NCBI GenBank assembly: GCA_964630665.1
Contig: CAZVVN010000045.1
Location: forward strand, 1-26,578
Source of the DNA: UBA9619 sp964630665
GTDB lineage: Bacteria > Pseudomonadota > Gammaproteobacteria > Arenicellales > UBA868
Direction of reading: 5' to 3'
DNA length: 26,578 nucleotides
Shown here piece after piece: positions 25,440-26,578 of this stretch (position 1 is the stretch's first letter; each line of letters opens with the position of its first letter). The notes under the pieces were generated by a model. It was not told the DNA's origin. It saw nothing but the letters and a program-made list of their open reading frames with translations, and ran no database searches. A program made the position numbers and the translations under genes.

Positions 25440-26578
25440 GTGCTGGTTGGCTTTGACGGAGCTTTTTGGTCTACACTGACCAGGATTGTGACCGAGCCCG
25501 CCGATCGCCTCCGTCAGCGCATCAGATACCACCAGCAGGCCGAAGAATCCGAGCGGGTGGCGGAACTGTTGCAGGCGCTGCACCTGAGCGTCGCCGACCG
25601 GCAATCGATTCGACGGAACGCGGTCCGGCAGGTGCGCCTCGTTCGAATGAACGCCCCACCGAACATAATGGAGGCGTTTCTCACCGAATACGGGCTATCT
25701 ACGGTAGAGGGCATCGCCATGATGTGCCTTGCCGAAGCCCTTCTGCGGGTCCCCGACAGCGTTACAGTCGATGCATTGATCGAAGACAAGATCGTTGCGG
25801 GGGACTGGGGCCGTCATCTCAGCCACTCCGCCTCCACTCTGGTCAACGCGTCGACCTGGGCGTTAATGCTGACCGGTCGTCTGCTCGAGCATGACGAGGA
25901 GAACAGTATTGCCGAGACGCTTCGTTCGGCAGTTCGGCGCCTGGGGGAACCAGCTGTCAGGCTGATCGTCACTGAGGCGATCAAAGAACTGGGGCGCCAG
26001 TTCGTGCTCGGTGAAGATATCCAGGAAGCCCTGTCGCGCGGTAATGAGATGGCCCGGCAGGGGTACTGTTTCTCCTACGACATGCTCGGCGAGGCAGCCT
26101 GTAACGAGGCGGATGCCAGGCGCTATCACCTGGCTTATTCGGATGCGATTACGGCCCTGTCTTCTTATTGCACCGCAAACGATGTTGGTCTTAATCCCGG
26201 CATTTCAGTCAAACTGTCTGCACTGCACCCGCGCTATGAGTTCAGTCAGCGGCAGCGCGTTCTGTCGGAACTGGTACCGAGACTCGCATCGCTTGCGCAA
26301 CTTGCCCGCAGTGCGGGAATGGGCTTCAACATCGACGCTGAAGAAGCGGACCGGCTGGAGCTCTCTCTGGATGTTATAGACGCGCTGTGGTCGGATCGTA
26401 CTTTTGCCGGCTGGGAAGGTCTGGGTGTGGTTATCCAGGCGTATGCCCCTCGTGCCCCGTCGGTTATAGAGTGGGTCTACAAAAGGGCTTGCCAACTCGA
26501 TCGCCGGCTGATGGTCCGACTGGTCAAGGGCGCCTACTGGGACACCGAAATCAAGCGGGCCCAGGTGCTTGGCCTGGA
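25440..26578 (+). CDS. putA: Bifunctional PutA, proline dehydrogenase part (runs off window)
   Basis: About 379 residues are visible of a protein that is usually 1,000 or more. PutA oxidises proline to glutamate in two steps: FAD-dependent proline dehydrogenase, then P5C dehydrogenase, which lies outside. The helical arm includes LTEYGLSTVEGIAMMCLAEA and LGRQFVLGEDIQEAL. The dehydrogenase barrel shows YCFSYDMLGEAACNEADARR, GISVKLSALHPRYEFSQ, GFNIDAEEADRLELSL, LGVVIQAYAPRA and VRLVKGAYWDTEIKRAQVLG, the last being the diagnostic block. The frame is closed upstream by TAG 25383-25385, leaving no room for the N-terminal ribbon-helix-helix domain, so this is a non-regulatory PutA. The start is uncertain: GTG 25440 (AAGGCG upstream) is preferred, while TTG 25398 or 25416 and GTG 25488 are possible. 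Electrons go to the quinone pool. Confidence 0.95.
   Translation, partial: MLVGFDGAFWSTLTRIVTEPADRLRQRIRYHQQAEESERVAELLQALHLSVADRQSIRRNAVRQVRLVRMNAPPNIMEAFLTEYGLSTVEGIAMMCLAEALLRVPDSVTVDALIEDKIVAGDWGRHLSHSASTLVNASTWALMLTGRLLEHDEENSIAETLRSAVRRLGEPAVRLIVTEAIKELGRQFVLGEDIQEALSRGNEMARQGYCFSYDMLGEAACNEADARRYHLAYSDAITALSSYCTANDVGLNPGISVKLSALHPRYEFSQRQRVLSELVPRLASLAQLARSAGMGFNIDAEEADRLELSLDVIDALWSDRTFAGWEGLGVVIQAYAPRAPSVIEWVYKRACQLDRRLMVRLVKGAYWDTEIKRAQVLGL

Overview
The window looks like chromosomal DNA of an aerobic, heterotrophic gammaproteobacterium. Three things point there: purL is one long fused gene of about 1,300 codons with its own glutaminase domain, the usual form in gamma- and betaproteobacteria; dapA and purC are adjacent; and the 3-hydroxyanthranilate genes are of the bacterial aerobic type. 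The DNA is moderately GC-rich and evenly so. Genes are tightly packed. I see no tRNA, rRNA, CRISPR array, insertion sequence or phage gene. The species cannot be told from the sequence.

Region 1 (1-2806, minus strand) is catabolic: the start of a UbiD-family decarboxylase cut by the window edge, then ACMSD (nbaD type), 3-hydroxyanthranilate 3,4-dioxygenase (nbaC type) and a RidA-like protein. The dioxygenase and ACMSD are consecutive enzymes of tryptophan/kynurenine or 2-nitrobenzoate ring cleavage. Region 2 (2980-5425) has a PhyH-type Fe(II)/2-oxoglutarate oxygenase convergent with an acyl-CoA synthetase.

Region 3 (5673-15255) is the most unusual part. A plus-strand operon of two MurG-like glycosyltransferases and a GNAT acetyltransferase converges on a minus-strand operon of two GT4 glycosyltransferases and a histidine phosphatase. 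The minus-strand operon is divergent from an 888-residue ABC exporter, which is followed by an LD-carboxypeptidase. The exporter's ATPase domain carries about 300 extra residues that read as two additional degenerate copies of the helical subdomain, and its own catalytic motifs are substituted. I read the region as a candidate glycan or glycolipid synthesis and export locus whose product I cannot name.

Region 4 (15350-20937) is the housekeeping run dapA-purC-purL, without the bamC gene that often lies between dapA and purC. Region 5 (20947-26578) has electron-transfer flavoprotein:ubiquinone oxidoreductase on the minus strand, divergent from an HSD10-like short-chain dehydrogenase and an SLC13-type transporter with two RCK_C domains, then the first third of a bifunctional PutA running off the window. 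Regions 1, 2 and 5 suggest a cell that burns amino acids, aromatics and fatty or branched-chain acids and feeds the electrons to the quinone pool.
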